DNA of 64,000 nucleotides from the NCBI GenBank assembly GCA_040218415.1, contig JAVJRN010000067.1, positions 62,001 through 126,000 on the forward strand, read 5' to 3'. A program made the position numbers and the translations under genes. How positions within the stretch are numbered: the first letter of the stretch is position 1; each line of letters opens with the position of its first letter. The notes beneath the pieces were generated by a model. That model was not told the DNA's origin. It saw only the letters and a program-made list of their open reading frames with translations, and searched no databases. Below, in pieces: positions 44,443 through 53,046 of the stretch. The stretch comes from JAVJRN01 sp040218415. GTDB lineage: Bacteria; Bacteroidota; Bacteroidia; Cytophagales; Cyclobacteriaceae.

Positions 44443-45327
44443 TTAGGTATTAAGCCATTGCCAAAACTTGCCCAGGGCAGATTTAGGCTTTGATTTGATG
44501 ATATGCTCATCTTGTTTTTTAATCTCTTTTCGTTTAGCTTTTTTATTTTTTAGAGCGGCTTTTTCTGTTACCAACTTTTTTCTGTAAAACTCTTCCTTTG
44601 CCTTTCTTTCGCGTTCTTCTCGTTCCTGTTGTTCTCGTTCCTTCTCTTTCTGTAAACGTCTTTCTTTGATTTCTCTATTCCTAATCCGGCGAGCCTCTTT
44701 TTCTTCTTCAGTTTGCTCACTGCGATAATTTTTCGATTTCCTTTTAGCTTTGGTGTCGTCCTTTTCTTTGTGGATTTCCTCTTTACTCTTAGGTTCAGGC
44801 AAGTCAATTTTACCAACAACTTTCAGCCCTTCCAAAGAAATTTTTGGAGCCCTGATAACCTCATCTTCATCAATATTCAGGTTGAGTTCATTTATTTCTT
44901 CTATCGACGGATCAATGGAAGGCTCAAGATTTTCCTGATTGTCTTCATCAGCTTTCGGTAAGTTAACATCTAGTTGCTCAACCTTTTCTTCGACTACTTG
45001 TTGATAAGGTGATTTTTCGACTTCCTGATCAAAGGTGACTTGTCCTTCTTCAATGGTAATTGGCTTTTCCTCCATTGATGAAGGTTCGTTTAGTTCCGTA
45101 ATCGACGTTGGTGCTGGTTCTTCGACCTGAGTCACCTCTGGTAAAACTTCAATTTCTACTTTTTCCTGCTGTGCTTCTTGGCCAAACTTCCTTAAAACAA
45201 TTTGCTCTGGCTCGCCATCAATTTTAACATTTGGGTGGTCATTAATTATAATATCATTTTCATTGAGCAGCGAAACAATATCAGCAGTGTTGATATTGAG
45301 TTGCCTTGCAAGTTGTCCTAGTCTCAT
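44443..45327 (-). CDS. IF2N-like domain protein with charged coiled-coil tail
   Basis: 294 residues. The N terminus MRLGQLARQLNINTADIVSL resembles the IF2 N-terminal subdomain found in some Bacteroidota proteins. The middle (about 60-170) is acidic and low in complexity; the rest is a Lys/Arg/Glu coiled coil (about 180-275) ending ALGKFWQWLNT. It could bind nucleic acid or ribosomes, but nothing proves it. It is not initiation factor 2, which has a GTPase. Confidence 0.65.
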   Translation of the reverse strand: MRLGQLARQLNINTADIVSLLNENDIIINDHPNVKIDGEPEQIVLRKFGQEAQQEKVEIEVLPEVTQVEEPAPTSITELNEPSSMEEKPITIEEGQVTFDQEVEKSPYQQVVEEKVEQLDVNLPKADEDNQENLEPSIDPSIEEINELNLNIDEDEVIRAPKISLEGLKVVGKIDLPEPKSKEEIHKEKDDTKAKRKSKNYRSEQTEEEKEARRIRNREIKERRLQKEKEREQQEREERERKAKEEFYRKKLVTEKAALKNKKAKRKEIKKQDEHIIKSKPKSALGKFWQWLNT

Positions 45328-45386
45328 AGGTTGGTTGGATAATAGAGTCGGTTAGCCTTCAAAGGCTTAAAAGTAAAAAAATAGAA

Positions 45387-46106
45387 TTAGAAATGATCTG
45401 GAATTGCGGCTTCATCAAGAAACCAATGAAGTTCCCCGTGTTTCGGTACTATATGAGCGGCAGGGTATTTTGTCCAATTACCGCTTTTATTAAAAATCTC
45501 ATCAACCTTTGCTCTCTTGCCAGATCCTGTTAAAAGGAAGGCTACTTTCTTCGCGTTATTTAAAGTCTCCCCTGTAATGGTAATTCTTTTTTGGCCACTT
45601 GTAGGATGTATTGCAACATCACAAATACGATCTGCTTTAAGCAGTTCCATCTGATGTGGGAAAATAGAGGCCGTGTGACCATCTTCGCCCATACCGAGTA
45701 TAATCATATCGAATTCAGGTAATTGGTCTTTCGAAGACACATTTTTCAATATTTCTGCAGAGTATCTACTGGCCTCATTATCTGGCACTCCTTCTCCTAA
45801 CACACGATGTATATTCTCAGCCTTAATATTTAAAGGCATAAATAATAAATCATTCGTCATCTTAAAATTACTTTCCTCATTCTCAGGATCAACGCATCGC
45901 TCATCACCCCAGTAAAAATGAATTTTATCCCAATCAAGTTTATTTTCATAATTTTTTGATAGAATCTTGAAAAGCAATTTCGGTGTGGAACCTCCAGAAA
46001 GCGCTATATTAAATACCGCTGCTTCTTCAACAGAGGCTTGTAAAAATTTAGCAAAACCCTCCGCAACTTCTTCAGGAGTGGGGTAAGCATGTAAAGTGCC
46101 AGTCAT
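45387..46106 (-). CDS. pgl: 6-Phosphogluconolactonase
   Basis: 239 residues of the DevB/NagB-like fold. Key blocks: IALSGGSTPKLLFKIL, IHFYWGDERCV, FDMIILGMGEDGHTASIFP with the catalytic His, and LTGSGKRAKVDEIF. It hydrolyses 6-phosphogluconolactone, the second step of the oxidative pentose phosphate pathway. It starts 11 bases after zwf, so the two form an operon. Confidence 0.95.
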   Translation of the reverse strand: MTGTLHAYPTPEEVAEGFAKFLQASVEEAAVFNIALSGGSTPKLLFKILSKNYENKLDWDKIHFYWGDERCVDPENEESNFKMTNDLLFMPLNIKAENIHRVLGEGVPDNEASRYSAEILKNVSSKDQLPEFDMIILGMGEDGHTASIFPHQMELLKADRICDVAIHPTSGQKRITITGETLNNAKKVAFLLTGSGKRAKVDEIFNKSGNWTKYPAAHIVPKHGELHWFLDEAAIPDHF

Positions 46107-46117
46107 CTTAAAAAGTA

Positions 46118-47626
46118 TTATAATTCACAAAAAGTACCATCATCAGTCAAGTTTTTACAAGGATTTCTCCAGCCGCCTTTCCCGATCAGTTCATCACTTG
46201 GCTCAGGCCCCCAGGTTCCTGATGGATATTGATAAATTGGCAGATCCTTGTCATTTTCCCAGGCTTGAAGTATCGGATCGATAAATTCCCATGCCGCTTC
46301 AACACTATCACCACGAGCATATAAAGTAGCGTCTCCTTGCATGGCATCTAATAATAATCGCTCGTAAGCCTCAGGAAGATAGGCATCTGTCATATTATCA
46401 TATAAGAAATCCATATTGACCGTGTCTACATTGAAACCTGCTCCTGGTACCTTTAAGCCAAATTTCAATAAGATGCCTTCATTCGGTTGAATTCTAAAAA
46501 CCAAAACGTTTTGGGAGTTCGCTAATCTCGAATCTGCGAAAAGATGGTGGTGGTTTGGTTTGAATTTAATCACTACTTCAGAAACTCGTGTCGGTAACCT
46601 TTTACCCGTTCTTATATAAAAAGGCACATCTGCCCAGCGCCAATTGTCTATGTAAAACTTAAGTGCAGCGTATGTTTCGGTACGTGATTCGGGGTTTACT
46701 CCTTCTTCATTTCTATAACCGCTGAATTTTTCGCCTTTGTATGTAGACTCGCCGTACTGTCCGCGAATCACATTGGTTTTCAAGTCTTCGGCAGTAAAAG
46801 GACGCAAAGACTTGAATATTTTCAGTTTTTCGTCCCTGATTGATTGGGCATCTACTTTGGTTGGAGGTTCCATGGCAACCATGGATACAAGTTGTAGTAG
46901 GTGGTTTTGAACCATGTCCCTCAAAGCACCAGAACTATCATAGTATCCACCACGCTTTTCAACACCTACACTTTCAGCATTGGTTATTTCTACCCTTTCG
47001 ATGTAGTTTCTATTCCATAGTGGCTCGAAAATACTATTAGCGAACCTTGTAACTAGCAAGTTTTGAACGGTTTCTTTGCCTAAATAGTGATCAATCCTAT
47101 AGATCTGGTTTTCATTAAAACACTCTAAAAGTTTTGCATTGAGCTCCTTCGCAGATTTAAGATCATAGCCAAAAGGCTTCTCCACAATCAGTCGTTTCCA
47201 GCCATGCTCCTCGCTGCTCAAACCTACCTCGGCAAGGAAAGTTCCAATCGTAGCATATAGGCTAGGAGGGGTGCTTAAGTAGAAGATGCAATTATTGACA
47301 CCATTGTTCATGGATTCTAGCCTATTCTTCAAGGAGACATATCCATCCACGCTTTTGGTATCTATGGATTCGTAATAGACCTTTTTTGCAAAATGATCAA
47401 TCTGTTCTTGCGTGAGTTTATCGATATTCAAATGCTTATTTTCTGCGATTACCTTTTTTCTAAACTCTTCATCAGAATAGGAGGTACGACTTGCCCCGAC
47501 TATTTTAAAATCTTCTGGTAAATACCCTCTTTCGAAAAGATTAAATACCGCGGGTATTAATTTACGAATGGTCAAGTCGCCTGAGGCTCCAAAAATGACT
47601 ATTGTCTGACTTTCTACTTTTTTCAT
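46118..47626 (-). CDS. zwf: Glucose-6-phosphate 1-dehydrogenase
   Basis: 502 residues. The nucleotide-binding loop IFGASGDLTIRKLIPAVFNL is at the N terminus, and the active-site block RIDHYLGKETVQN at about residue 178 has the catalytic His-Tyr/Lys set; the substrate block AMQGDATLYAR is near the C terminus. It oxidises glucose 6-phosphate and makes NADPH. Divergent from gnd, with about 190 bases between them, and upstream of pgl. Confidence 0.95.
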   Translation of the reverse strand: MKKVESQTIVIFGASGDLTIRKLIPAVFNLFERGYLPEDFKIVGASRTSYSDEEFRKKVIAENKHLNIDKLTQEQIDHFAKKVYYESIDTKSVDGYVSLKNRLESMNNGVNNCIFYLSTPPSLYATIGTFLAEVGLSSEEHGWKRLIVEKPFGYDLKSAKELNAKLLECFNENQIYRIDHYLGKETVQNLLVTRFANSIFEPLWNRNYIERVEITNAESVGVEKRGGYYDSSGALRDMVQNHLLQLVSMVAMEPPTKVDAQSIRDEKLKIFKSLRPFTAEDLKTNVIRGQYGESTYKGEKFSGYRNEEGVNPESRTETYAALKFYIDNWRWADVPFYIRTGKRLPTRVSEVVIKFKPNHHHLFADSRLANSQNVLVFRIQPNEGILLKFGLKVPGAGFNVDTVNMDFLYDNMTDAYLPEAYERLLLDAMQGDATLYARGDSVEAAWEFIDPILQAWENDKDLPIYQYPSGTWGPEPSDELIGKGGWRNPCKNLTDDGTFCEL

Positions 47627-47815
47627 TTTTTTAAATCGGTATAGAAGATGATGCGGTAATCATCAGGTGAAGATTAAATTCATTAAATAACATGACTAAT
47701 ATTCGCGCTTTCATTGTTTGAGCTCAATGATTTGTTATTTTGGTGCCTTAAGTAATTTCATGTCTCTAAGGTAAACAAGATTGTACGCCTTAAGGGATTT
47801 GTAAAATAAAAAATT

Positions 47816-49210
47816 ATGAGCGGAACATACGATTTTGGCCTAGTCGGTCTTGGAGTAATGGGTAGAAATTTTATTCTAAACGTTGCAGATAACAACTTTT
47901 CAGCATATGGCTTGGACCTAGATGAGGAAAAAGTAATCTCATTGAAAAAAGAGGGAGACAGTAAGAAGGTTGATGGAACTTCAGATAAAATCGAGTTTAT
48001 CAAAAACCTCAGTACTCCAAGAAAAATAATGCTACTTGTACCAGCTGGAAAACCTGTAGATGCTGTTATCAATGATTTATTGCCACATCTTGACGAAGGA
48101 GATTTGATTATTGACGGAGGGAACTCATTTTTCACCGATACTGACAGGAGATACGAAGAACTGAAAGCAAAAGGAATTCATTTTTTTGGTGCAGGAGTCT
48201 CTGGTGGTGCAAAAGGCGCAAGATTTGGCCCTAGTATCATGCCTGGCGGAAATAAGGATGCGTATCAAATCATCAAACCAATTTTCGAAGCGGTATCAGC
48301 CAAAGTTAACGGTGAACCTTGTGTTGATTATATGGGAGATGGGTCTGCTGGTAACTATGTCAAAATGGTGCATAATGGGATAGAATATGGATTGATGCAG
48401 TTAATTTCTGAATCATATTTCATTTTAAAGCACGGTTTAGGCTATTCGAACGGAACCATTCAGGAAACGTTTTCTGCGTGGAATACTGGTCGATTAAAGT
48501 CATTTTTAGTGGAGATTACAGCTGATATATTTACGCAGAAAGACGAATTTCAAGATGGCGAACTCGTAGACTATATTCTGGATAAAGCCAAGCAAAAAGG
48601 TACGGGTAAGTGGACATCTCAAAATGCAATGGACTTGGGTATTCCAATACCAACTATCGATGTTGCGGTGAGTATGCGTGAAATATCGTCTATGAAAGAC
48701 GACAGAGTGAAAGCACAGTCGTTATATGAATCAGCTTATCACAAAACCACCGACTTGACTGTCGATGATGTTGAAAAAGCCTTATTTTCTGCATTTATTT
48801 TGACTTACGCACAGGGAATGACTCAATTGGCGGCTGCTTCAGAAGAGTATAGCTATGGTATCGACTTAGAAAGAACATCTAAAATATGGCGAGGTGGATG
48901 TATCATCCGAGCAAATATTTTGGAAGATATGAGAAAGGCTTACGATGCTGATCCCAAGCTAATCTCTCTATTGCTCGATAAGTACTTTGTGGAAACCTTA
49001 AAAAGCAACATCGGAGGTTTAAGAAATACCGTAGTTCAATCAATGAAGGCAAGCATACCTACGCCAGGATTGTCCGCAAGCTTAAATTATTTCGATTCTT
49101 TTGTGTCAGGCAAGCTTCCACTTAACTTGATCCAAGCTCAGCGAGATCACTTTGGCTCACATACTTACGAAAGGATAGACAAGGAAGGTATTTTTCATAC
49201 CGAATGGTAA
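47816..49210 (+). CDS. gnd: 6-Phosphogluconate dehydrogenase (decarboxylating, NADP-type)
   Basis: 464 residues, the long NADP-dependent class. Nucleotide-binding loop GLVGLGVMGRNFILNVADN, the substrate motif GVSGGAKGARFGPSIMPGG, and the catalytic lysine region YVKMVHNGIEYG (about 185). It yields ribulose 5-phosphate and NADPH. Its divergence from zwf-pgl completes the oxidative pentose phosphate pathway here. A terminator shared with the next gene follows. Confidence 0.95.
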   Translation: MSGTYDFGLVGLGVMGRNFILNVADNNFSAYGLDLDEEKVISLKKEGDSKKVDGTSDKIEFIKNLSTPRKIMLLVPAGKPVDAVINDLLPHLDEGDLIIDGGNSFFTDTDRRYEELKAKGIHFFGAGVSGGAKGARFGPSIMPGGNKDAYQIIKPIFEAVSAKVNGEPCVDYMGDGSAGNYVKMVHNGIEYGLMQLISESYFILKHGLGYSNGTIQETFSAWNTGRLKSFLVEITADIFTQKDEFQDGELVDYILDKAKQKGTGKWTSQNAMDLGIPIPTIDVAVSMREISSMKDDRVKAQSLYESAYHKTTDLTVDDVEKALFSAFILTYAQGMTQLAAASEEYSYGIDLERTSKIWRGGCIIRANILEDMRKAYDADPKLISLLLDKYFVETLKSNIGGLRNTVVQSMKASIPTPGLSASLNYFDSFVSGKLPLNLIQAQRDHFGSHTYERIDKEGIFHTEW

Positions 49211-49251
49211 AAAAAAGAACTGGTTGCTTACTGAGCAACCAGTTCTTTTTT
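49211..49251. terminator. Bidirectional terminator between gnd and the ABC-F gene
   Basis: A 17-base perfect stem (49212-49228 with 49234-49250, core GAACTGGTTGCT) and a 5-base loop TACTG, flanked by A and T runs on both sides, so it can end transcripts from both directions. The stop codon of the ABC-F gene (49228-49230) lies at the loop edge, so the last seven codons of that gene are made from the 3' arm. Confidence 0.85.
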
Positions 49252-50826
49252 CTCTAAAAATTCATCGAAAGTTCCCAATCGATCGACGAAACCTTTTGAA
49301 GTCAATTCAATCACCCTATTAGCAATAGTTTGAGTGAAAGTGTGATCGTGAGAAGTGAATAAAACCGTACCTGGAAAATCTTTTAAAGAATTGTTAAATG
49401 CAGTGATTGATTCAAGGTCGAGATGGTTAGTAGGTTCATCGAGAAAGAGCAGGTTTGCACCCTGAAGCATCATTCTGGAAACCATACACCTTACTTTTTC
49501 ACCCCCTGATAGAACGGAACATTTTTTCAACGTTTCCTGACCTGAAAAAAGCATTTTTCCTAGAAACCCACGTATATAAACCTCATCTTTTTCGCCAGTA
49601 GAGTACTCTCTTAGCCAATCGATAAGGTTGTCATCACTTTGAAAATACTCTTCATTCTCATTGGGTAAATAAGCACTGGTTACCGTCTGCCCAAATTTGA
49701 ATGAGCCAGAATCCGCTTCCATTTCTCCCATTAAAATTTTGAAAAGGGTAGTAGTGGCCATACTATCATCCGCAATAAAAGCAATTTTTTCTCCTTTGTT
49801 TACAAAAAGATCAAAGTCTTTAATAAGAGGCTTGCCATCTATTGCTTTGTTTAATCCTTTTACTTCTAAAATTTGATCTCCGGCCTCTCTGTTTTGGTTG
49901 AAAATAATGGCAGGATATTTCCTGTTGGAAGGTTGAATTTCGTCAAGATTAATTTTCTCTAAGAGTTTCTTTCTACTTGTAGCCTGTTTCGACTTAGAAG
50001 CATTCGCACTGAAACGGGCGACAAATTCTTGTAGTTCCTTTTTCTTTTTTTCTGCCTTTTTGTTAGCGGAAGATCGCTGAGCAAGTGCTAGCTGGCTTGT
50101 TTCATACCAAAAGGAATAGTTACCCGAATAGGTTTTTAAAGCACCAAAATCAATATCCACAATGTGTGTGCATACGGTATCGAGAAAATGCCGATCATGT
50201 GATACCACGATCACAGTATTCTTAAAATCTAATAAATAGTTCTCTAGCCACGTGATGGTATGTATGTCCAGATCATTGGTAGGTTCATCTAAAACTAGGA
50301 TATCTGGATTTCCAAACAATGCCTGCGCAAGGAGCACTCTCACTTTTTGGTTACCGTTCAACTCTTTCAATAGCTTGAAATGATCGTCCTCTATGATGCC
50401 CAACCCACTGAGAAGTGCAGCAGCATCGGATTCTGCATTCCACCCATCCATATCTGCAAACTCTGCCTCAAGTTCAGAGGCTCGGTTTCCATCTGCTTCC
50501 GAAAAATCGGGTTTCATGTAGATATCATTTTTTTCTTGCATGACTTCCCAAAGCTTCTTGTAACCCATCATGACAGTATCAAGCACCGTGTTCTCGTCAA
50601 ATTCAAAATGATTTTGATTCAAAAAGGCCAACCTTTTATCTTTATCAATGCTTATGGATCCAGAATTAGCGGCTATCTCACCAGAAAGAATCTTTAAAAA
50701 AGTAGACTTTCCGGCACCATTGGCACCAATAATGCCATAGCAATTACCAGCTGTAAATTTAACGTTGACATCTTCAAAGAGGACGCGTTTCCCATATTGA
50801 AGTGAAATGTTTTGAGTAGAAATCAT
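49228..50826 (-). CDS. ABC-F protein of the YbiT type with a degenerate second Walker A
   Basis: 532 residues, two ABC domains joined by the ABC-F linker. Domain 1 has Walker A GANGAGKST (about 36) and VLVLDEPTNDLD; the linker holds FVARFSANASKSKQATSRKK; domain 2 has signature VLSGGEKVR (about 443) and LLFLDEPTNHLD but its Walker A reads IADDSMATTTLFKIL (about 347), lacking the Gly and Lys. The closest relative I recognise is E. coli YbiT. ABC-F proteins act at the ribosomal E site; the second site probably binds ATP poorly. Several related Bacteroidota proteins show the same loss, which I recall without checking. Confidence 0.85.
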   Translation of the reverse strand: MISTQNISLQYGKRVLFEDVNVKFTAGNCYGIIGANGAGKSTFLKILSGEIAANSGSISIDKDKRLAFLNQNHFEFDENTVLDTVMMGYKKLWEVMQEKNDIYMKPDFSEADGNRASELEAEFADMDGWNAESDAAALLSGLGIIEDDHFKLLKELNGNQKVRVLLAQALFGNPDILVLDEPTNDLDIHTITWLENYLLDFKNTVIVVSHDRHFLDTVCTHIVDIDFGALKTYSGNYSFWYETSQLALAQRSSANKKAEKKKKELQEFVARFSANASKSKQATSRKKLLEKINLDEIQPSNRKYPAIIFNQNREAGDQILEVKGLNKAIDGKPLIKDFDLFVNKGEKIAFIADDSMATTTLFKILMGEMEADSGSFKFGQTVTSAYLPNENEEYFQSDDNLIDWLREYSTGEKDEVYIRGFLGKMLFSGQETLKKCSVLSGGEKVRCMVSRMMLQGANLLFLDEPTNHLDLESITAFNNSLKDFPGTVLFTSHDHTFTQTIANRVIELTSKGFVDRLGTFDEFLEKKELVAQ

Positions 50827-50933
50827 AATTTAAATTCTTTGCATTATCAATAAGCCAAATGAAAAACTTATTTACTTCTTATGTCAAAAAGGAGTATATG
50901 AAGTGTTATGTATCGACTTATTTAATTAAACCG

Positions 50934-50941
50934 CAAAATTA
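50934..50941 (-). promoter_or_regulatory. -7 promoter-like element for the ABC-F gene
   Basis: Minus-strand TAATTTTG fits TAnnTTTG about 108 bases upstream of the ATG at 50826, giving a leader near 100 bases. No -33 TTG at ideal distance. Confidence 0.3.
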
Positions 50942-51023
50942 GTCTTTATATCAACCAAACGGTAATCAAAATTGCTTAAATTAAGAAATTTTTGATCTTT
51001 TAATTATTAAAATAATAAGAAGA

Positions 51024-52391
51024 ATGAGACATTTTCAGACCATTAATCCTTTTAACCAAAGTCAAATCGAGAGTTTTCAGAAACAAGATATTTCGGCAGT
51101 GAATGCACTTATTGACACGGCGCAGCAATCATTTTTAGATCAAAAACATCTTGATTTGTCGGTTAGGGGAGAAAAGCTGTTGGCGCTATCTAAGCTTCTT
51201 GAAAAGAATAAAAAAGCCTTGGGTGAATTGATGTCTAAAGAAATGGGCAAACCTTTAAACCAAGCCATCAGTGAAGTTGAAAAATGCGTTTGGGTTTGTG
51301 AATACTATGTTGAAAATGCACCTGAGTTCTTATCTCCTAAAAAAATTGAAACAGAAGCTTATGACAGCTTTGTGGCTTATGAGCCACTAGGAGTTATTTT
51401 GGCTATTATGCCTTGGAATTTCCCCATGTGGCAAGTTTTTAGGTTTTTAGCTCCAGCGCTCATGGTTGGCAATACTACGCTACTCAAACATGCGCCTAAT
51501 GTATTAGGAACTGCGCTTCGGATCCAAAGTTTTGTTCAAGAGGCTGGCTTTGATAAAGGCACATTGCAAAACCTCATTATTGATGTAGCACTAGTAGAAA
51601 ATGTCATTGCCCACAAACTAGTTAAAGGTGTGACGCTAACGGGAAGTGAGGCTGCAGGGCAGTCGGTAGCACAAATTGCCGGAAAACACCTCAAGAAATG
51701 TGTCTTAGAACTAGGAGGCAGTAATGCTTTTATAGTACATCATGATGCAAACATTGATAAGGCAGTGGAGGTTGGAATTCAAGCAAGAACACAAAATAAC
51801 GGTCAGAGCTGTATTGCAGCCAAAAGGTTTATTATTCATAATTCTATCATGTATGAATATTTGGATCAATTTAAGGAGGGGTTCGAATTGTTAAAATGCG
51901 GAGATCCAATGCAAGAATCGACAGATATTGGTCCATTGGCCAGGCCAGATCTAGCAGACAAGCTGGAAACACAAGTTGATGACTCTATAAAAGCAGGCGC
52001 TAAACTTGTTATGGGTGGGAAAAGAGAAGGTACATTTTACTATCCAACTATATTGACTTCAGTTAAGCCAGGGATGCCAGCCTTTGATGGAGAGCTTTTT
52101 GGTCCTGTTGCTAGTTTTATCGGTTATGATGATATTGAGCAGGCGGTATTGCTTTCCAATCTATCAACTTTTGGTTTGGGTGTTTCCTTTTTTACCCAAG
52201 ATCTTGACTTGGCAAAACAATTGATTTCGAAATTTGAAGATGGCGCAGTATTTATTAATGAGCTTGTGAAATCTGACCCAAGACTACCTTTTGGAGGAAC
52301 CAAGAGATCGGGTTATGGACGGGAGCTTAGCCTTGATGGCCTTCGAGAATTTGTAAACATCAAGACGGTTTATATATCCAAATTGGACTAA
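51024..52391 (+). CDS. Succinate-semialdehyde dehydrogenase-like aldehyde dehydrogenase
   Basis: 455 residues. NAD-binding and substrate blocks: PWNFPMWQVFRFLAPALMVG (about 130), GVTLTGSEAAGQSVA, the catalytic Glu in LELGGSNAFIVHHD (about 232), the catalytic Cys in NNGQSCIAAKRFII (about 266) and PFGGTKRSGYGRELS near the end. It oxidises an aldehyde, probably succinate semialdehyde, to the acid. It stands alone and is in the usual length range of the YneI-type class. Confidence 0.85.
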   Translation: MRHFQTINPFNQSQIESFQKQDISAVNALIDTAQQSFLDQKHLDLSVRGEKLLALSKLLEKNKKALGELMSKEMGKPLNQAISEVEKCVWVCEYYVENAPEFLSPKKIETEAYDSFVAYEPLGVILAIMPWNFPMWQVFRFLAPALMVGNTTLLKHAPNVLGTALRIQSFVQEAGFDKGTLQNLIIDVALVENVIAHKLVKGVTLTGSEAAGQSVAQIAGKHLKKCVLELGGSNAFIVHHDANIDKAVEVGIQARTQNNGQSCIAAKRFIIHNSIMYEYLDQFKEGFELLKCGDPMQESTDIGPLARPDLADKLETQVDDSIKAGAKLVMGGKREGTFYYPTILTSVKPGMPAFDGELFGPVASFIGYDDIEQAVLLSNLSTFGLGVSFFTQDLDLAKQLISKFEDGAVFINELVKSDPRLPFGGTKRSGYGRELSLDGLREFVNIKTVYISKLD

Positions 52392-52486
52392 TATTTCCAT
52401 CGATCACATAATTCGAGAGCGTCTTTGTCTCATCGTTTGATCTTAATATTGCAGAGATCAGTTGCTCAAACTAAGGCAGACACAAA

Positions 52487-52918
52487 TCAATCAAGCGGAA
52501 ATGAAATGATCTGATTATTCGTATTTAAATAAACTGCCATTGTCTTTTTTGTATCCGGATCACTGATGATTCCGAAGGCTGCTTTTAGATTAGGTGTTGG
52601 ATTTTCGTTCACTTGATGAATAGCATGGGCGATGAACTTTTCAGAGTTCGTTTTGTAAATGGCATATATACGTGAGTATTTCGTGGAGTAAACGACATCC
52701 ACGGCAATTTGAAGCGTTGATGCCAAGACATCCGTACTCAGATATCCTTCGACCTTTTTACTTAAAAACCTGTTGGCGCTGTTGCTTTTGAAAGAGACAT
52801 AAATGTCGCCAGCGAACTCAAAGGCTCCAATGATTTCCTCAGCCTTTTGTGCCTTTAGCTCCCCTAAACCAGTAAGGCTAAGACAACTTATTACAACGTA
52901 AAAATAAATGTTATTCAT
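52487..52918 (-). CDS. Small exported protein of unknown function
   Basis: 143 residues. A signal peptide (IYFYVVISCLSLTGLGELKAQ) is followed by a soluble domain with no family I recognise (DIYVSFKSNSANRFLSKKVE, IYAIYKTNSEKFIAHAIHQ). It lies downstream of the antiporter gene on the same strand but 129 bases away. An inverted repeat at 52946-52965 lies between them. Confidence 0.6.
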   Translation of the reverse strand: MNNIYFYVVISCLSLTGLGELKAQKAEEIIGAFEFAGDIYVSFKSNSANRFLSKKVEGYLSTDVLASTLQIAVDVVYSTKYSRIYAIYKTNSEKFIAHAIHQVNENPTPNLKAAFGIISDPDTKKTMAVYLNTNNQIISFPLD

Positions 52919-52945
52919 ATTTTATCAGTTATATAGTGTCTATTC

Positions 52946-52965
52946 AGGAAAATACAAATTTTCCT
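52946..52965. repeat. Small perfect inverted repeat
   Basis: AGGAAAAT / ATTTTCCT around loop ACAA in the gap between the antiporter stop and the small exported protein start. No T run follows on either strand; it may be a weak end signal or a regulator site. Confidence 0.35.
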
Positions 52966-53046
52966 AACTCTGATGGTTTTAACGCCACTTATGTGGGTAA
53001 TCATCTTATAGATACCCCTTTAATGTAAGTCACCAGTCTATAATTT

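Noticed and set aside
44443..45327. Reading as translation initiation factor IF-2
   Set aside because: Only a short N-terminal resemblance; the GTPase and later domains are absent.
45350..45370. Short inverted repeat AGCCT / AGGCT as a terminator
   Set aside because: Stem of only 5-6 bases and no T run on either strand, so it is not supported.
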